A stretch of DNA of 64,000 nt from Adiantum capillus-veneris. Taxonomy: Eukaryota > Streptophyta > Polypodiopsida > Polypodiales > Pteridaceae. A program made the position numbers and the translations under genes. Position 1 is the stretch's first letter; each line of letters opens with the position of its first letter. Positions 13,481 through 24,226 of this stretch are shown one piece after another. The stretch covers positions 149,042,647 to 149,106,646 of the forward strand of contig CM043962.1 of assembly GCA_014529385.2 (NCBI GenBank), written 5' to 3'. The notes below the pieces were generated by a model. It was not told the origin of the DNA. It was given only the letters and a program-made list of their open reading frames with translations, and ran no database searches.

Positions 13481-14443
13481 CAAGTATACATACCCAAAAT
13501 TACCTTTGGTGTAGTCTTGGAAATGTTGCTTGTGTGGTGTCGCATGGAATGAAGCCCCGGAATCTACTATCCAGGAATTAGACACATTGTCTAATGAGAG
13601 AATTAGAGCGTCTTGCTCTACTTTACCTGCCACATTGGCCTCCGATGTTGGCTTGTTGTCTTCAGACTCTGTCTCCTTCTTCTTCTTAGACCAGCAATCC
13701 TTCTTGACGTGGCCCTTCTTGCCGCAGTTCCAACATTCAAGAACTGACTTTGTGCGTGACTTGCTCCGCCTTGAGCGATCACGACCCTTTTGATTTTTGA
13801 ACCTCTCCTTAGGCCTTCCTCTTGTTTCCACTGATAGTGCAGCACTTGATGATTCTCCTGTGCTTCTCCTTCGCATTTCCTCGCTTAGGAGAACACCCAC
13901 AACATCATCAAACTTAAGAGTATTTGTGCCAGAGATAGAATTACTTACAGCCATCACAAGGCTGTCCCAACTATCCGGTAGAGATGATAGTATAAGGAGA
14001 GCTCGCACTTCGTCATCGAAATTGATTTTCACTGATCGAAGTTGACTTATGTTTGTGTTAAAGTCATTTAGGTGTTCTGCAACTGAACCATTCTCTGCCA
14101 TCTTTAGATTGAACAAGCGCTTCATAAGAAATACCTTATTGGATGCCGATGGTTTCTCGTAGAAGTCGTCAAGTGACTTCATCAAGTCCTCCGTGGTCTT
14201 CATCTCCGAAACATTGAAGGCCACCGTTGACGCCAAGCTTAACCGGATTGTTCCCAGTGCCTTTCGATCAAGGACAATGCATGCTTCATCTGCCATTGTT
14301 GCGGGCTTCTTCGCAAGACCGCCTAGTGGCAAATAGAGGTCCTTCTGGTAGAGATAGTCTTCAATCTGCATCTTCCAATGTTGGTAGTTTTTGCCGTTGA
14401 ACTTCTCAATCTTGAGCTTCCCTTCCTCCGCCATAACTCCCAC
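13475..14443 (-). pseudogene. Copia gag and start of protease
   Basis: Gag begins MGVMAEEG, or more probably at the Met of MAEEGKLKIEKFNGKNYQHW. It contains the copia gag block (SLASTVAFNVSEMKTTEDLM) and the CCHC knuckle CWNCGKKGHVKKDC. Protease follows with WIVDSGASFHAT. A small indel near 13480 throws the frame, and the protein continues in another frame as DDEACEIVGIGTISV. Confidence 0.92.
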
Positions 14444-14493
14444 TCAATTCAAGGAATCCTTTCCTTGAGATAATTTAGCTACGAGTAAACCTT

Positions 14494-14505
14494 GCTCTGA
14501 TACCA
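14494..14505 (-). promoter_or_regulatory. Primer binding site (initiator tRNA-Met)
   Basis: Minus-strand TGGTATCAGAGC lies two bases inside the 5' LTR. It is complementary to the 3' end of plant initiator tRNA-Met and fixes the element's orientation. Confidence 0.9.
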
Positions 14506-14507
14506 GT

Positions 14508-15297
14508 TGTTAGGAAATAAGACGTAGCTAAATAGATTTTTGAGTAGATTACTTAATGGAGAGAGATAGATTACACACACAAGAGATTATAGAGTAGAGA
14601 GATAGAGAGAGAGAGAGAGTACACACAATATACGTGGTTCACCCAATGTGGGCTACGTCCACGGGAAAGCAGCCACTCAATGGCTTTAGCACTTCAAAAG
14701 AAGCAGTAGTTTACAAAGGGATTAAACCCTTGATAGAGCTCCCACCTTGCTTCACTCATACCACCTCACACTCACCTTGTTGCATCAACTTCACACTATA
14801 AAATGTGTGTAGAAATGGCCTCCTTTTATAGGTCGAAAGGGCTGCCCTGTCTTATGAGAGACAGCCATGTGTAGCCGCCCTTGTGCGAATATGTCTGAAT
14901 TGGACCCTCCAATCCACCCATGTGTGGCTGCCCTTGAGAAGACAAGTCCGCTTTTGAATTCAGCCACCGGCCATTGAATTTGGCCACCGGCCACTGGCCA
15001 TTGACTTCCGACCACCGACCATCGGCCATTGACTACCGGCCACCGGCCAACCGACCGGTTGTTTTCCGACCACTTTCCGGCCACCGTCCGGCCATAATAT
15101 TCCGGCGAAAAAAAAGTCTCGGGGGCCTCCGCCCCCGAGGCCTCTAAAGTTGCCCCTGATTCTTGTTTGTGAAAATTTTGGTTTCCGGTGAGTGATTTTC
15201 CTTCACGCACGATGGCTTCTCCTCATAATGGGAGCCTTACAAATGTGCGCTTTTACCACAGAAAATTACAAGGGTAAATCAGGCTCCATACTTAACA
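14508..15297 (-). repeat. Copia 5' LTR
   Basis: Partner of the LTR at 9696-10494, with the same TGTTA...TAACA termini. Differences include a shorter GA tract and many C/T and G/A changes in the GGCCACCGGCCA repeats. Confidence 0.93.
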
Positions 15298-15331
15298 AAA
15301 CCGGGCCACCTATTCATGCATCCACCCATTG

Positions 15332-17790
15332 ATGGCTCTACAGGAAGCAGTAGAGGACTTCCTGCTTGAGTACTTCAGTGACATGACCATTGTAGTAGCC
15401 CATGCCCAGAATGGACAAAGACAGTGAGAACCTAAAAAGGGTAAGGTGGAGGTATGACAAACTTCTGGTCCCCAATGTCTGCAGGGATAAAAATGAGGGA
15501 AATTTTTCTATACCCCCCTGAGCTATTGCCACAAGTCACAGTTGTAGATGTCAGACATGATGTTAATACAAGGGCAAGGGCAAAGACGGTTGCTCGCCAA
15601 ACAGAAGACATAAGGGAAGTAGAGCTTACGGAGAAAACAAAAGTAGTAGTGGAGTCCCAGAGGCAAAGAGAATGCAATGTGACCCTATCCATAGATGCAA
15701 GCAACAAAGATACTCTACTTTCAATGAAGGATGGTTTGCTTGCAGAGATACCATTTATAGATGGAGCCAGAAAGCTGGCTCTGAAAAAAGTGGACATTAA
15801 TATATTGCTGGATCCAGATGCTCAGATCTCAGATACAATTATCTATGCTTGTCTTAAGTAAGTTTTAATATTTTGCTAACTTTGAAAACTCAAATGATAG
15901 GTGTACTAACTCAGGTACACTCCCTGCAATTTGATCAAAAGTCAACTTCCACAACACACCCACACGGAGGTGTTTCTTCTTGATCCACAAATGTCAGTGA
16001 TTATTAGACAGAAGAACAGTCCATCTGGCACATTCGAGAGTTGGTTTCTCCACTGTGCTATGCTGGAAGTAAATGTCATCATCTTTCCATATGAGAACAC
16101 CCATCACTGGAGTCTCATATGCCTTGATGTTGAGCAGCCAGCAGTGTGGGTGTTCAATTCAATAAAAGGAACCCACCCTGAAATTAGGTTGTAAGTGTTA
16201 TGTATCAGAAAGTGTTTCTTATAGATATCCATGTAAATTTGAAAGCCTCAAGCTAACATCCTGATACTCCTTTGTGCAGTTGTATAAAGAGATTATTGCT
16301 TGCTTATGGCAAGCTATGTGGAAGGTATAAACTATACAAGGCCCCAATCAAAGATGTGCCTGTACCAAATCAAACCGATGCAAATTCTTGCGGCTGGAGA
16401 TGTCTTCTCCATGCAGAATATGTCATGCAAAGCTACTTTGCATTAAAACCTTTCATGACTAAGGTAACCATTTGGCAATGCATTTAGTCAGTTTTGGTTT
16501 TCTTTATACAAGACTTCTCACCATGTGGTCTTTCAATTTTGCAGAGTGCTACGCAAAACTACACATATGATTATTTTCAAAGATATTGGGCAAGTCTGAT
16601 ACAACACCTGCTCACTATGTCAAACCCCAGAGAAGCTGAAGATAGCGTCTTGGACGACCGCACAATTGATATGACAATATATGACGAGCCACCATGACAA
16701 GCCCCTGCATCAGATACAGTGGAATCACAACGGGCCGAGGGGGTCATACCAGCCAAAGATGAAAGAGCCGAGGATGAAGAAAGGTCAAATGAGGCTATGC
16801 AAGGTGCTAGTGTACAAGCAGAGAGGCTTATGGAGGAGACAATGAAAGAGCCAAGTAGGCCAGTGGAGGAGCCAAAAGAGCCCATGGATGAAACCCTGGA
16901 TGAGGCAAGGATGGATGAGGAAAGCAGGCCTTCGGATGAGCAAAAGGATATGGATGAGGCAAGCCGGCCAACGGAGGCAGAGAAAAAGAACTTGGAGGAA
17001 ACCCTGAATGAGGTAGAAAGATCCATGGGGGAGACCCTTGATGAAGATGAGAACGATGACTACGACGATGAAGCTAAAGCAGAGGATAGAAACAACGACA
17101 ACAACACTATAGAGACCCAGTATGGACTCTTGCTACCTGTAGATACGGTTGTTCCGGTAATGTCTATTCAAGTATGGCAAAATATGTTCAGCTTCTAAAT
17201 ACTTATATGTACTTGTCAACTTTTACAGAGGTTGATTATCTTGGACATCAATGGATTGCTGCTGATGCGCGTGCCTCTGGGTATAGTAGACCCCTTCGAG
17301 GATTTGCAAACATTTCGAATGGGTACTTGTCGAGTCGTGGTTCGTCCAAGAACCAAAGAATTTATTCAGTTTCTTATTCCGCGCTTCAGAGTTGCCGTAT
17401 GGTCTTCAATGCAAAGGCAAAACTTGTCGCCACTAGTTACAATAGTTTGCGGTGTATGCGGTGCTCATACGTCAGATTTTTTCTTTTTGTATGATCAAAG
17501 AAAATGCGTTACCGTCGAGGGCCACTACCACCCTAAAAAACCACACTTACCTCTTTTGTACAAACCGTTTAGCTAAATCGATGTACCCTGATGCAAATAA
17601 TACACTACTGATTGATGATACTCCTGAAAAGGAAGACCTAAATCCACCAGGAACAACTATCTCACCACCCTCTTTTGAGGGGCGTACCTTTGATTTTTAC
17701 CTTGAAGACATTTTGATTCCATACTTACAGAAATTGTATCTTAGTCCATTGTTCATGGACGAGTTTTTACTTTCTAATGAATTAAGATGA
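15332..17790 (+). pseudogene. Ulp1 (C48) protease - acidic linker - FCP1-like phosphatase fusion
   Basis: Six exons join in phase: 15332-15440, 15486-15857, 15915-16190, 16280-16463, 16545-17156 and 17229-17790. The start is MALQEAVEDFLLEYFSD. The protease has HHWSLICLDVE (catalytic His), VFNSIKG (the Asp position of the triad reads Asn) and PNQTDANSCGWR (oxyanion Gln, Cys nucleophile). A Glu/Asp-rich linker (about 16700-17150) follows. A 72-bp intron then joins it to RLIILDINGLLL, VVVRPRTKEFIQFLIPRFRV-AVWSS and LLIDDTPEK, which are FCP1 HAD motifs with DxN in place of DxD. Lesions are TGA at 15425 and at 16695 and a small frameshift near 17565. Known roles are SUMO cleavage for Ulp1 and dephosphorylation for FCP1. 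The combined role is unknown. Confidence 0.75.
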
Positions 17791-17820
17791 CTCTTCTATC
17801 ATGTCTTTGTCTTGCCTAAC

Positions 17821-17823
<3 letters not shown>

Positions 17824-17871
<48 letters not shown>
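17824..17871. repeat. (GA)n tract
   Basis: About 24 GA dinucleotides lie just after the stop of the Ulp1-FCP1 gene, between convergent genes. Confidence 0.95.
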
Positions 17872-17873
<2 letters not shown>

Positions 17874-17999
17874 TGGCAATGGCTAAAGAAATGTATTTCA
17901 AGAACACTTATATTCACAGACCACAATTGACAAATGAGCTCAACAAAACTTCATTTATTAAAAGTCATTCGTGTACACTTGGGTTCACAAGAATCTCTG

Positions 18000-19443
18000 T
18001 TACATTGACACTATTTCAACCCGACCATCCAACTCTTTGCACAAAATATATTTTTCCCTATGCCACATCAGCTTACGGCCAGCTAGGAAAAAGGAAAAAT
18101 TTGAAAGGTCCCTCTCCATTGACTCTTCAATTATGTCGTGCCGCAACTGCAGAAGACTACATAGCTCCCTTATTGTAACCACCAACATTAGGCCATGCTC
18201 TTTATCAAACACTTCCACATCCACAGCAGGATTATCTTCCAAACCTGCAAAAACCTGGTCCATAGGAATGTACTTACCTCTGAGCATTTGTGATCTCATA
18301 TACCAAAAGGAGACTAACAGTGATTGGCTTGCAATCATGTACTTGACAACTATAGTGTCAAGCACGACCTCGCACCGTATGCCAATCTCTTCCTTTACAT
18401 ACCATTCTCTGTCAAGAAGTTTGTCACAGGATGACTACTGAAATGACTTGCACATGAACATAGTTTTCGTAACACGTATATTGTAGTTATGAAACAACTC
18501 TATGAACAGTTCAGCAGGACAAAAGTTTGCAATTCTAACCAACTTGGTGGGAATAGAGCTACATAGAGACCTCTGTATATCCTTATAGAGCTTACTTCGC
18601 ATTGCCTCCACCATTATTTCCTTAGGAACTGGCCAGTCCACAGTGTTCCAGCCGGGTTGTAGAGGCACTTTCACCAACATGCCATTCTTATTCCCTGGGC
18701 AGAGTTGGTAGAAGTGGTCATAGAAAAATATTCCTTCATCAGCCAGGCTTTTACTGGTTCTCCTTGAATACTGTAGAGAACCAATGTGGGCATGAACGAC
18801 AAGGAAGAGGCCTATTATGCACTCCAAAGGCTCCCATTGCTCATAAGAAGAGGGATAAACATCTGCAAAATATATAACAAGAGTTAAACTAAAAGTATCA
18901 ATAAGTGAAAATGACAAATCTAATGTAGTTGAGATGTGAAGAATGGAGTCATTGCTCATAAGAAGAGGGATAAACGTTGCAAAATATATAAGAAAAGTTA
19001 AAATTGAGAGTATCAATAAGTGAAATGACAAATCAAATGCAGTTGAGATGTGAAGAATACTTACAATTGCAACGTGGTTGATGTATATCTGACACATTTC
19101 CATCGTTTGCTATCACGTCTGGATGGGTAAACACATGCTGAACAAGAACTTCCTTCACAGATCTTTTGTCGATTTCAACTTTGAAATCCAACACTCTGGC
19201 CTTCCATGATGAGCGGTAAACATTGATAGCACTAGACCTCTTGGCTCTTCTTGGTTGCATGAGGACCCGTGAACCTTTGTTTATCCTTTGTCGAACCCAT
19301 TGGTTCTCTGCACTTATTGAAGTTGATATTGTAATTGAGGATATGCTACTACTTGGCCTTCTAGGAAAAGTGCAGGTGTTGCTAGTTGGTGTGAGAGACC
19401 ATAAACACCTAGAGCTTCTTGGGCGGGAAGACGTGGAAGCCAT
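18000..19443 (-). pseudogene. Unrecognised two-exon gene
   Basis: Exon 1 (19443-19065) starts MASTSSRPRSSRCLWS with a Ser/Arg-rich N-terminus and then LDFKVEIDKRSVKEVLVQ. The intron 18863-19064 (GTAAGT...TTGCAG) joins in phase to exon 2, YVYPSSYEQWEPLECIIGLF. Exon 2 continues through GKNKNGMLVKVPL-like and PVPKEIMVEAMRSKLYKDI segments to a TAG at 18435-18437. After that the same frame stays open (LLDREWYVKEEIGIRCEVVL, WYMRSQMLRGKYIPMDQVF) to 18000. Splicing and sustained frame show a real gene. I do not recognise a domain. It converges on the Ulp1-FCP1 gene. A 115-bp tandem duplication (18840-18954, then from 18955) copies the intron acceptor and the first exon-2 bases. Confidence 0.5.
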
Positions 19444-19740
19444 AGCTCTGAGAGAAAAGCTTTAGTGGAGGGAGATTCAGTTTGAAAGAATCCTAATGAA
19501 GGGAAAGTGTTTTAGAATTCCAATATCTTGTGTGGGCTTAATGGTCACCCTCCAGTACATTAATGACCATAAGAGAATATCAGCAGTGAGACCACACATG
19601 CACCTAACAGCTCAGTAAAAGCAAAGAAGTTACGATGCCACAATTCTAGATTCGTGAAAGTTTTTAAAATATTTTCCTATTTCTTGAGTCTTTCCACGTA
19701 TTTTCCTGCGTAACATAGCCCTCTTGCTCATTGGACGCGC
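19444..19740. other. Flank with no recognised feature
   Basis: This is the upstream flank of the minus-strand gene ending at 19443 and could hold its promoter. No motif, ORF or repeat stands out. Confidence 0.5.
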
Positions 19741-20329
19741 TCTATTTTCTCTCTCTTTCATATGGCCCTCCAAATGACCTCCAAAATTTCCTAATGGGTG
19801 CTAGTGGATCTAGCCTTGCCTGAGTTACACTCTCCTCGGTGGATACTAAGAAACCCTGATCACCTGCCACTTTTTGATCTCTAGGAATGTGTCTTCCTGA
19901 TCTTAAATTCATCAAACTTAGCAATGCGATTTATCACAAATCCAACCACTCACCTGGCAAAGGATCAATTTTCTCACTCCTTCGTCTTGCCGCTGAATAT
20001 ACCTGTACACAAGCGTTTAATTTCGGCAATCGAATCAAAGCATTTAACCACTAGAGGTGGTCTTAGTAATGATTGGTATAACTGGAGGGTTAACCTCAAC
20101 CACTATTGTATTTTATAAACTTCGGATGTTCTTGATGAGGTCTGTTAATCTGGAACTGTACTTCACTCGAATGTTTGTCAGTTTACAGGGAAAGTCTTAA
20201 TTCAGTCTTTGCTCCGTCAAAAGGTCAAACAAGGTCCAATTTCACTTCTGAAAGAAGTTCTGGAACTCTTAAGTCAATTGGAACATCACTCTATGTCCTT
20301 AGTCAGCTTTTCTCTTCACTAAGCCCCTA

Positions 20330-21221
20330 TAGACATCCTACGCGTAGGATGTCTACCTGCTCTGTTTTGGCTGGATTTTGCACTATAGATTCCCCTTGAT
20401 GTGTTGAGTCCACAGCTGTTTTTACTTTTTGATTTGGACACCTATAAGCTGGTCAATTGATCAAAAATCTGTTCTAGCAGCTTGATGTTGGTCTGACCAG
20501 TCAAATCAACTCCAATTTGGACCAAAATTGACTAGGAGGCTTGCCTCAGGCTATACAACACCCTGCTATGCCTACAATCAGTTTTTGACTTCAATATCAT
20601 GCAGTAGACATCTTACACGTAGCATGTCGACATCTTACACGTAGCATGTCTAACTGCTCAAAATCGCTTCAAATGCAAACCACAGACTCCTCTTAAGGTG
20701 CTAATCACTTTGGTATGCTCAAAGTTGGATTTGGAGTGCTAAATCACACAGAACACATCCTACGCGTAGAATGTCTATATGATCTGTTTGACCCCAAATT
20801 TGAGCCACAGCTTCCCCTTGATGTCAGCAACCCAGTGCTATGCTTAGATTTTAGTTTGGATTTCAAAAGACCCCAATTTTAGCTATCCTAGCCCTTTTCA
20901 GTCAAAAATGCTAAAGTCTACTTAAAACCCAATTTTCTCACCCAATTGAGATGAAACCTTTCTCATGCACTCAATAAATCATGTAGATCATGCTCATGTA
21001 GCCATCCTATGGTTTTGGTCTTAAAATAATGCCTTGGCACAATTTGGGTAGGATGTTTGACAATTTTCTTTCTTTTGGCCTTATTCTGTCAAGATATGGT
21101 CAAACTTCCACTTTCCAGGTGAAAATAGGGTAAAACCTACCTTCTAAACACACTGGTCAACTCAGATTTTCAAAATTCATACCAGAACACCCTGTAGACA
21201 TCCTACGTGTAGGATGTCTAC
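20330..21221. repeat. Spaced 26-28 bp palindromes in gypsy leader (CGCG centre)
   Basis: A perfect palindrome at 20330-20355 has the half-site TAGACATCCTACG followed by its reverse complement. Variants lie at 20605-20652 (two overlapping copies), 20753-20776 and 21194-21221 (one central mismatch). A half copy (ATAGGATGTCTAG) is near 22095. The flanks share phrases such as ACAG(C/A)TTCCCCTTGATG but are otherwise diverged. Confidence 0.88.
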
Positions 21222-21724
21222 TGGCTTAGAATTTAATTTTTTTCTGACAGAAGTACTCCCTATGCTCTATAGCTCTCATAGAAACTTTTAAACTTCACTT
21301 CAGCTTCTAAACACTTTTTTCCGTCTTTTACAACCCTTTGATGAGCCTAACAACAAATATAACATGCATGAAGTGCTCCAGATCATAAAACATGATGTCC
21401 TACTTACCCTGCTCCTACTCATCATGTGAGATGGTGATATTGGTGTCTCGGTTGCTTCCTGGCCTCTCTGGACTCTCAAGATTTCCTTTCACCGCCTCTA
21501 CCACTCCAACTCCTACTCTCTACACCACAACTTAACTAATACCTAAAACTATTTATGTCTACCTAAGTCGAAGGATCTAGGCGAGACACTCGCTCCCTAG
21601 ACTCCTCAAAAGACCTAGAGAGTCCTCCACCCTCCGATCCTATCTAAATGTAAAACAAGACTCTGGAAAGCCAGAGAATCCCTATCCTCAAGGACTAGTC
21701 TCGATCACCTACCTAGGGTTTTCG

Positions 21725-21742
21725 TCCCTGGCAACGGCGCCA
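21725..21742 (-). promoter_or_regulatory. Primer binding site of gypsy element
   Basis: Minus-strand TGGCGCCGTTGCCAGGGA sits one base inside the LTR. The TGGCGCCGTTGCC form is typical of plant Tat/Athila-type gypsy elements. Confidence 0.75.
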
Positions 21743-21743
21743 A

Positions 21744-22666
21744 TGTTGGCAGATACACCGCGACGGACGTCATCACAGCGAGAACTCACCTAACAAGATT
21801 TGTCAGCTAAGGACGAAGCTCGACCCGCAGGCGCGTGGAAGCAAGCATAGGGTGTCAACCTACACTCGACTGACTCTCAACTACTTCCTACAGAGGTCTC
21901 TACCCAATGTCTAAGCTACAGCCTTCAGGAGTACATAAGAGGAGATTTCCTACAACGCTTTCAAGAGCCAAATACCCATCAAACGTTCTCAAAATGCTAC
22001 GGAACTTGAAGGAAACCCTATTAACACCAATAGGTCGCTTTCCCTAAGGTCCAAGAACCAAAACCACAACCCTAAATACCCAGTGCAAAATCACATAGGA
22101 TGTCTAGTCGAAATTTTCAGGTCGTCGTTTCCAAAAACTAAAGTGCCTGATATGTAGCTCTACTCAATGTGAGCGCGTGGATATGCTGAAATGTGAAAAC
22201 GGACAACATATGCTCACCGAATCACCAGATATAGCTCGTAGATTGAGCTCGCAAATCCAAAGCGTACACACGCAATGTAGGTATTGGCGCGTAGCTCTCT
22301 TCGGGGGCAACATGTTGCACTTCTCTGCACTCGATTTCGACTACCGGTACGCGCGTAGTGTCAAGATAAAACTCACTCTCTCTCATACACAGAGTACGCT
22401 CACTCACACATACTAAACTTAAAAATGACAAAGGGTTTTTTCATTAAGGTCAAAAGTGGTATAAATACCTTACAATCTCAAACCCTAATGTTCCAATTTA
22501 ACCATTCACTCAGTCTAAATGTCAAAAATGGGATACAATCTGGAAGCTTCTGCAAGCCCCACTATTTACAAAGGTGAAATGACGGTTTTTATCAATTAAA
22601 TAATAATTACAAAAATAATATCATGCCGGGCAATCATCCTCCGTTGGGTGTGTCCAGCCGCTAACA
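21744..22666 (-). repeat. Candidate gypsy LTR
   Basis: Plus-strand termini are TGTTGGCAG and GCCGCTAACA, reading TGTTAGCGG...CTGCCAACA in element orientation. The inner edge is fixed by the primer binding site. The outer edge at 22666 is inferred from the TG...CA rule and from the start of unrelated retroelement coding sequence at 22667. Confidence 0.6.
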
Positions 22667-22885
22667 TTTATGTAGACCAAAATGGAGTACAGTATCGCAA
22701 GATACAATACCCTAATTATGTGAATAAATGGGGATTAACCCTACCACCTGCTAGTACTTGGGATCCTTTCAGAGCTTGGGTTCATGGAGAGAGGCGAAGC
22801 AGCCTCAACCTATTTTTTGCTCAAGTAGGTTGGAGATGTTCTGACTCGCTCCCGGCGGCGAAGGTAAATTCTCTCTGTCCGTAGT
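22667..22885 (+). pseudogene. Fragment of gypsy leader-ORF protein
   Basis: The reading IYVDQNGVQYRKIQYPNYV-NKWGLTLPPAS resembles IYIYKNGTRYLQVGNPDVI-DKWGLEVD at about 36945-37030, with nearly half the positions identical. It is a piece of a relative of the 36.7-kb element, interrupted by the LTR on its left. Confidence 0.55.
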
Positions 22886-23086
22886 AGAGCGGAAGTGGAT
22901 GGGTGGATCGATCAATCCCTACATAGGGTCCAGTGCTGTGCTAGTTGTTTTGTCATAGACTTTTTGATGTTATACCCAGATTTTGTCATTGCATTAATGC
23001 ATGGTTGCCTGTTTTGTTTAGATGGGCATTAAAAGATTCTTTGTTGTAATCTTCTCATGTCTCTGTGCACTCTATTTCACCCTCCT

Positions 23087-23176
<90 letters not shown>

Positions 23177-23241
23177 CGCAACGCGGTGTACACATATATT
23201 CACCCTCCACAATGTTATGATTTTCTTGAGTAGACTTTCAT
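22886..23241. repeat. (CT)n tract and unassigned flank
   Basis: The pure CT tract spans about 23091-23172. The rest shows no supported gene. Confidence 0.85.
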
Positions 23242-24040
23242 TCATAACACCCATTCAAGGGTAACACTAGTCGCTAGGTACCTCTGGATGCAGTCCGGCT
23301 CATGGACTAAACTCCATGTTTGGTTGGGCGTTGAGAACTCCTCCCCTATGCAAATGTTTCTACAACTTTGATGTATATTGAAAATTGTATAAAAGTGTAA
23401 ATTGTATATTTTGTGCATAGACCCCTGGTGAGGGGTATCTCTCACATGGTATTAGAGCCAATGCTTAAGGTTATGGGGATAGCCTAAATCCTGATACTAA
23501 TCGCGTTAGTTATGCATCATGCACGCATTCATGCTTGATATTTGAAAAAGATATTGTATTCATAATGCATCTATAAGGGACATTGGTTGGTGGTTATTTT
23601 TTTCTTGAATGGAAGTGTTTGATTTGAGTTATGGTTGAAGTGTTCAAACAACGCTGTTGTAATATCTTTGAATGTTTGTTTTTGTAGTAAAAAATGGCTC
23701 CCAGAGTGACGTCTGAATGCTTTAGCTAGGGGAATGAGGTTTTGGCCATAGTGTTCAACAATATGGCAACACGGTTGTCCAAGGATGAACGGGAACTCTT
23801 TTACTTAGAAATCGGGACCATAGCTAGGGGAATGAGGTTTTGGCCATAGTGTTCAACAATATGGCAACACGGTTGTCCAAGGATGAACGGGAACTCTTTT
23901 ACTTAGAAATCGGGACCAAAGTCTTCGGCATGCCAGGAAGCTCATCTTCTTAGAAGAGTGTTGATCGTAGCTACCTTACCCATCACTAGGAACCCTTCTG
24001 TCAATTCTTCATCTATATTGACGACAGTCCAAGAGATTGT
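23242..24040 (+). mobile_element. LTR end, primer binding site and gag start of another LTR element
   Basis: An LTR end (CCCCTGGTGAGGGGTATCTC then TCACA, end 23446) is followed at 23447 by TGGTATTAGAGCCA, an initiator-Met-type primer site. A start MAPRVTSECFS lies at 23694, hits TAG, then reads GNEVLAIVFNNMATRLSKDE. A 98-bp exact tandem duplication covers 23723-23820 and 23821-23918. An LTR fragment of the same family lies near 61690-61770. Confidence 0.6.
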
Positions 24041-24226
24041 TGTTAGCAGCAAGCTAACTCGGATATCATTTTTTAGACCTTTCCTTGTAAAAACATTTAT
24101 TATTTTGATGAATCGGAAATATTGTAACTCCTTCTTTCCAGATAAACTTTGTAATTGATGATCAGGGCTACAAGCTTCCAGATTGTATCAACTTGTCTTT
24201 AGTAGAGCTCCCAAATTATTAGCTTT
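24041..24226 (+). repeat. Left part of an older LTR, interrupted by the chromovirus
   Basis: It begins TGTTAGCAGCAAGCTAACTC and is collinear with 60427-60610. The sequence ends in GCTTT (24222-24226), which is the target-site duplication of the inserted chromovirus. The rest of this LTR is at 34084-34721 (inverted) and 34764-34870. Confidence 0.75.

Larger units (their letters stand above)
9696..15297 (-). mobile_element. Complete Ty1-copia LTR retrotransposon, TSD AAACC
   Basis: Two LTRs (9696-10494 and 14508-15297) bound a 4.0-kb interior with gag, protease, integrase, RT and RNase H on the minus strand. The target-site duplication is AAACC at 9691-9695 and 15298-15302. The initiator-Met primer binding site and the polypurine tract are in place. 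By eye the LTRs differ at roughly 30 positions over about 790 bp, mostly transitions, plus GA-tract and A-run length changes. The insertion is therefore not brand new. The pol frame carries three in-frame stops and one frameshift, so this copy is not autonomous. Confidence 0.95.
19741..22666 (-). mobile_element. 5' part (LTR plus leader) of a Ty3-gypsy element
   Basis: A candidate LTR (21744-22666) abuts a gypsy-type primer binding site. The interior runs leftward as roughly 2 kb of noncoding leader with palindromic repeats. No gag-pol is present, because the element is cut off near 19.74 kb, so the left limit is uncertain. No second LTR or TSD is visible. Confidence 0.6.

Noticed and set aside
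5819-18437. Programmed stop readthrough or RNA editing across the in-frame stops
   Set aside because: Stops are of all three kinds, occur also in the copia pol, and co-occur with frameshifts; decay is simpler.
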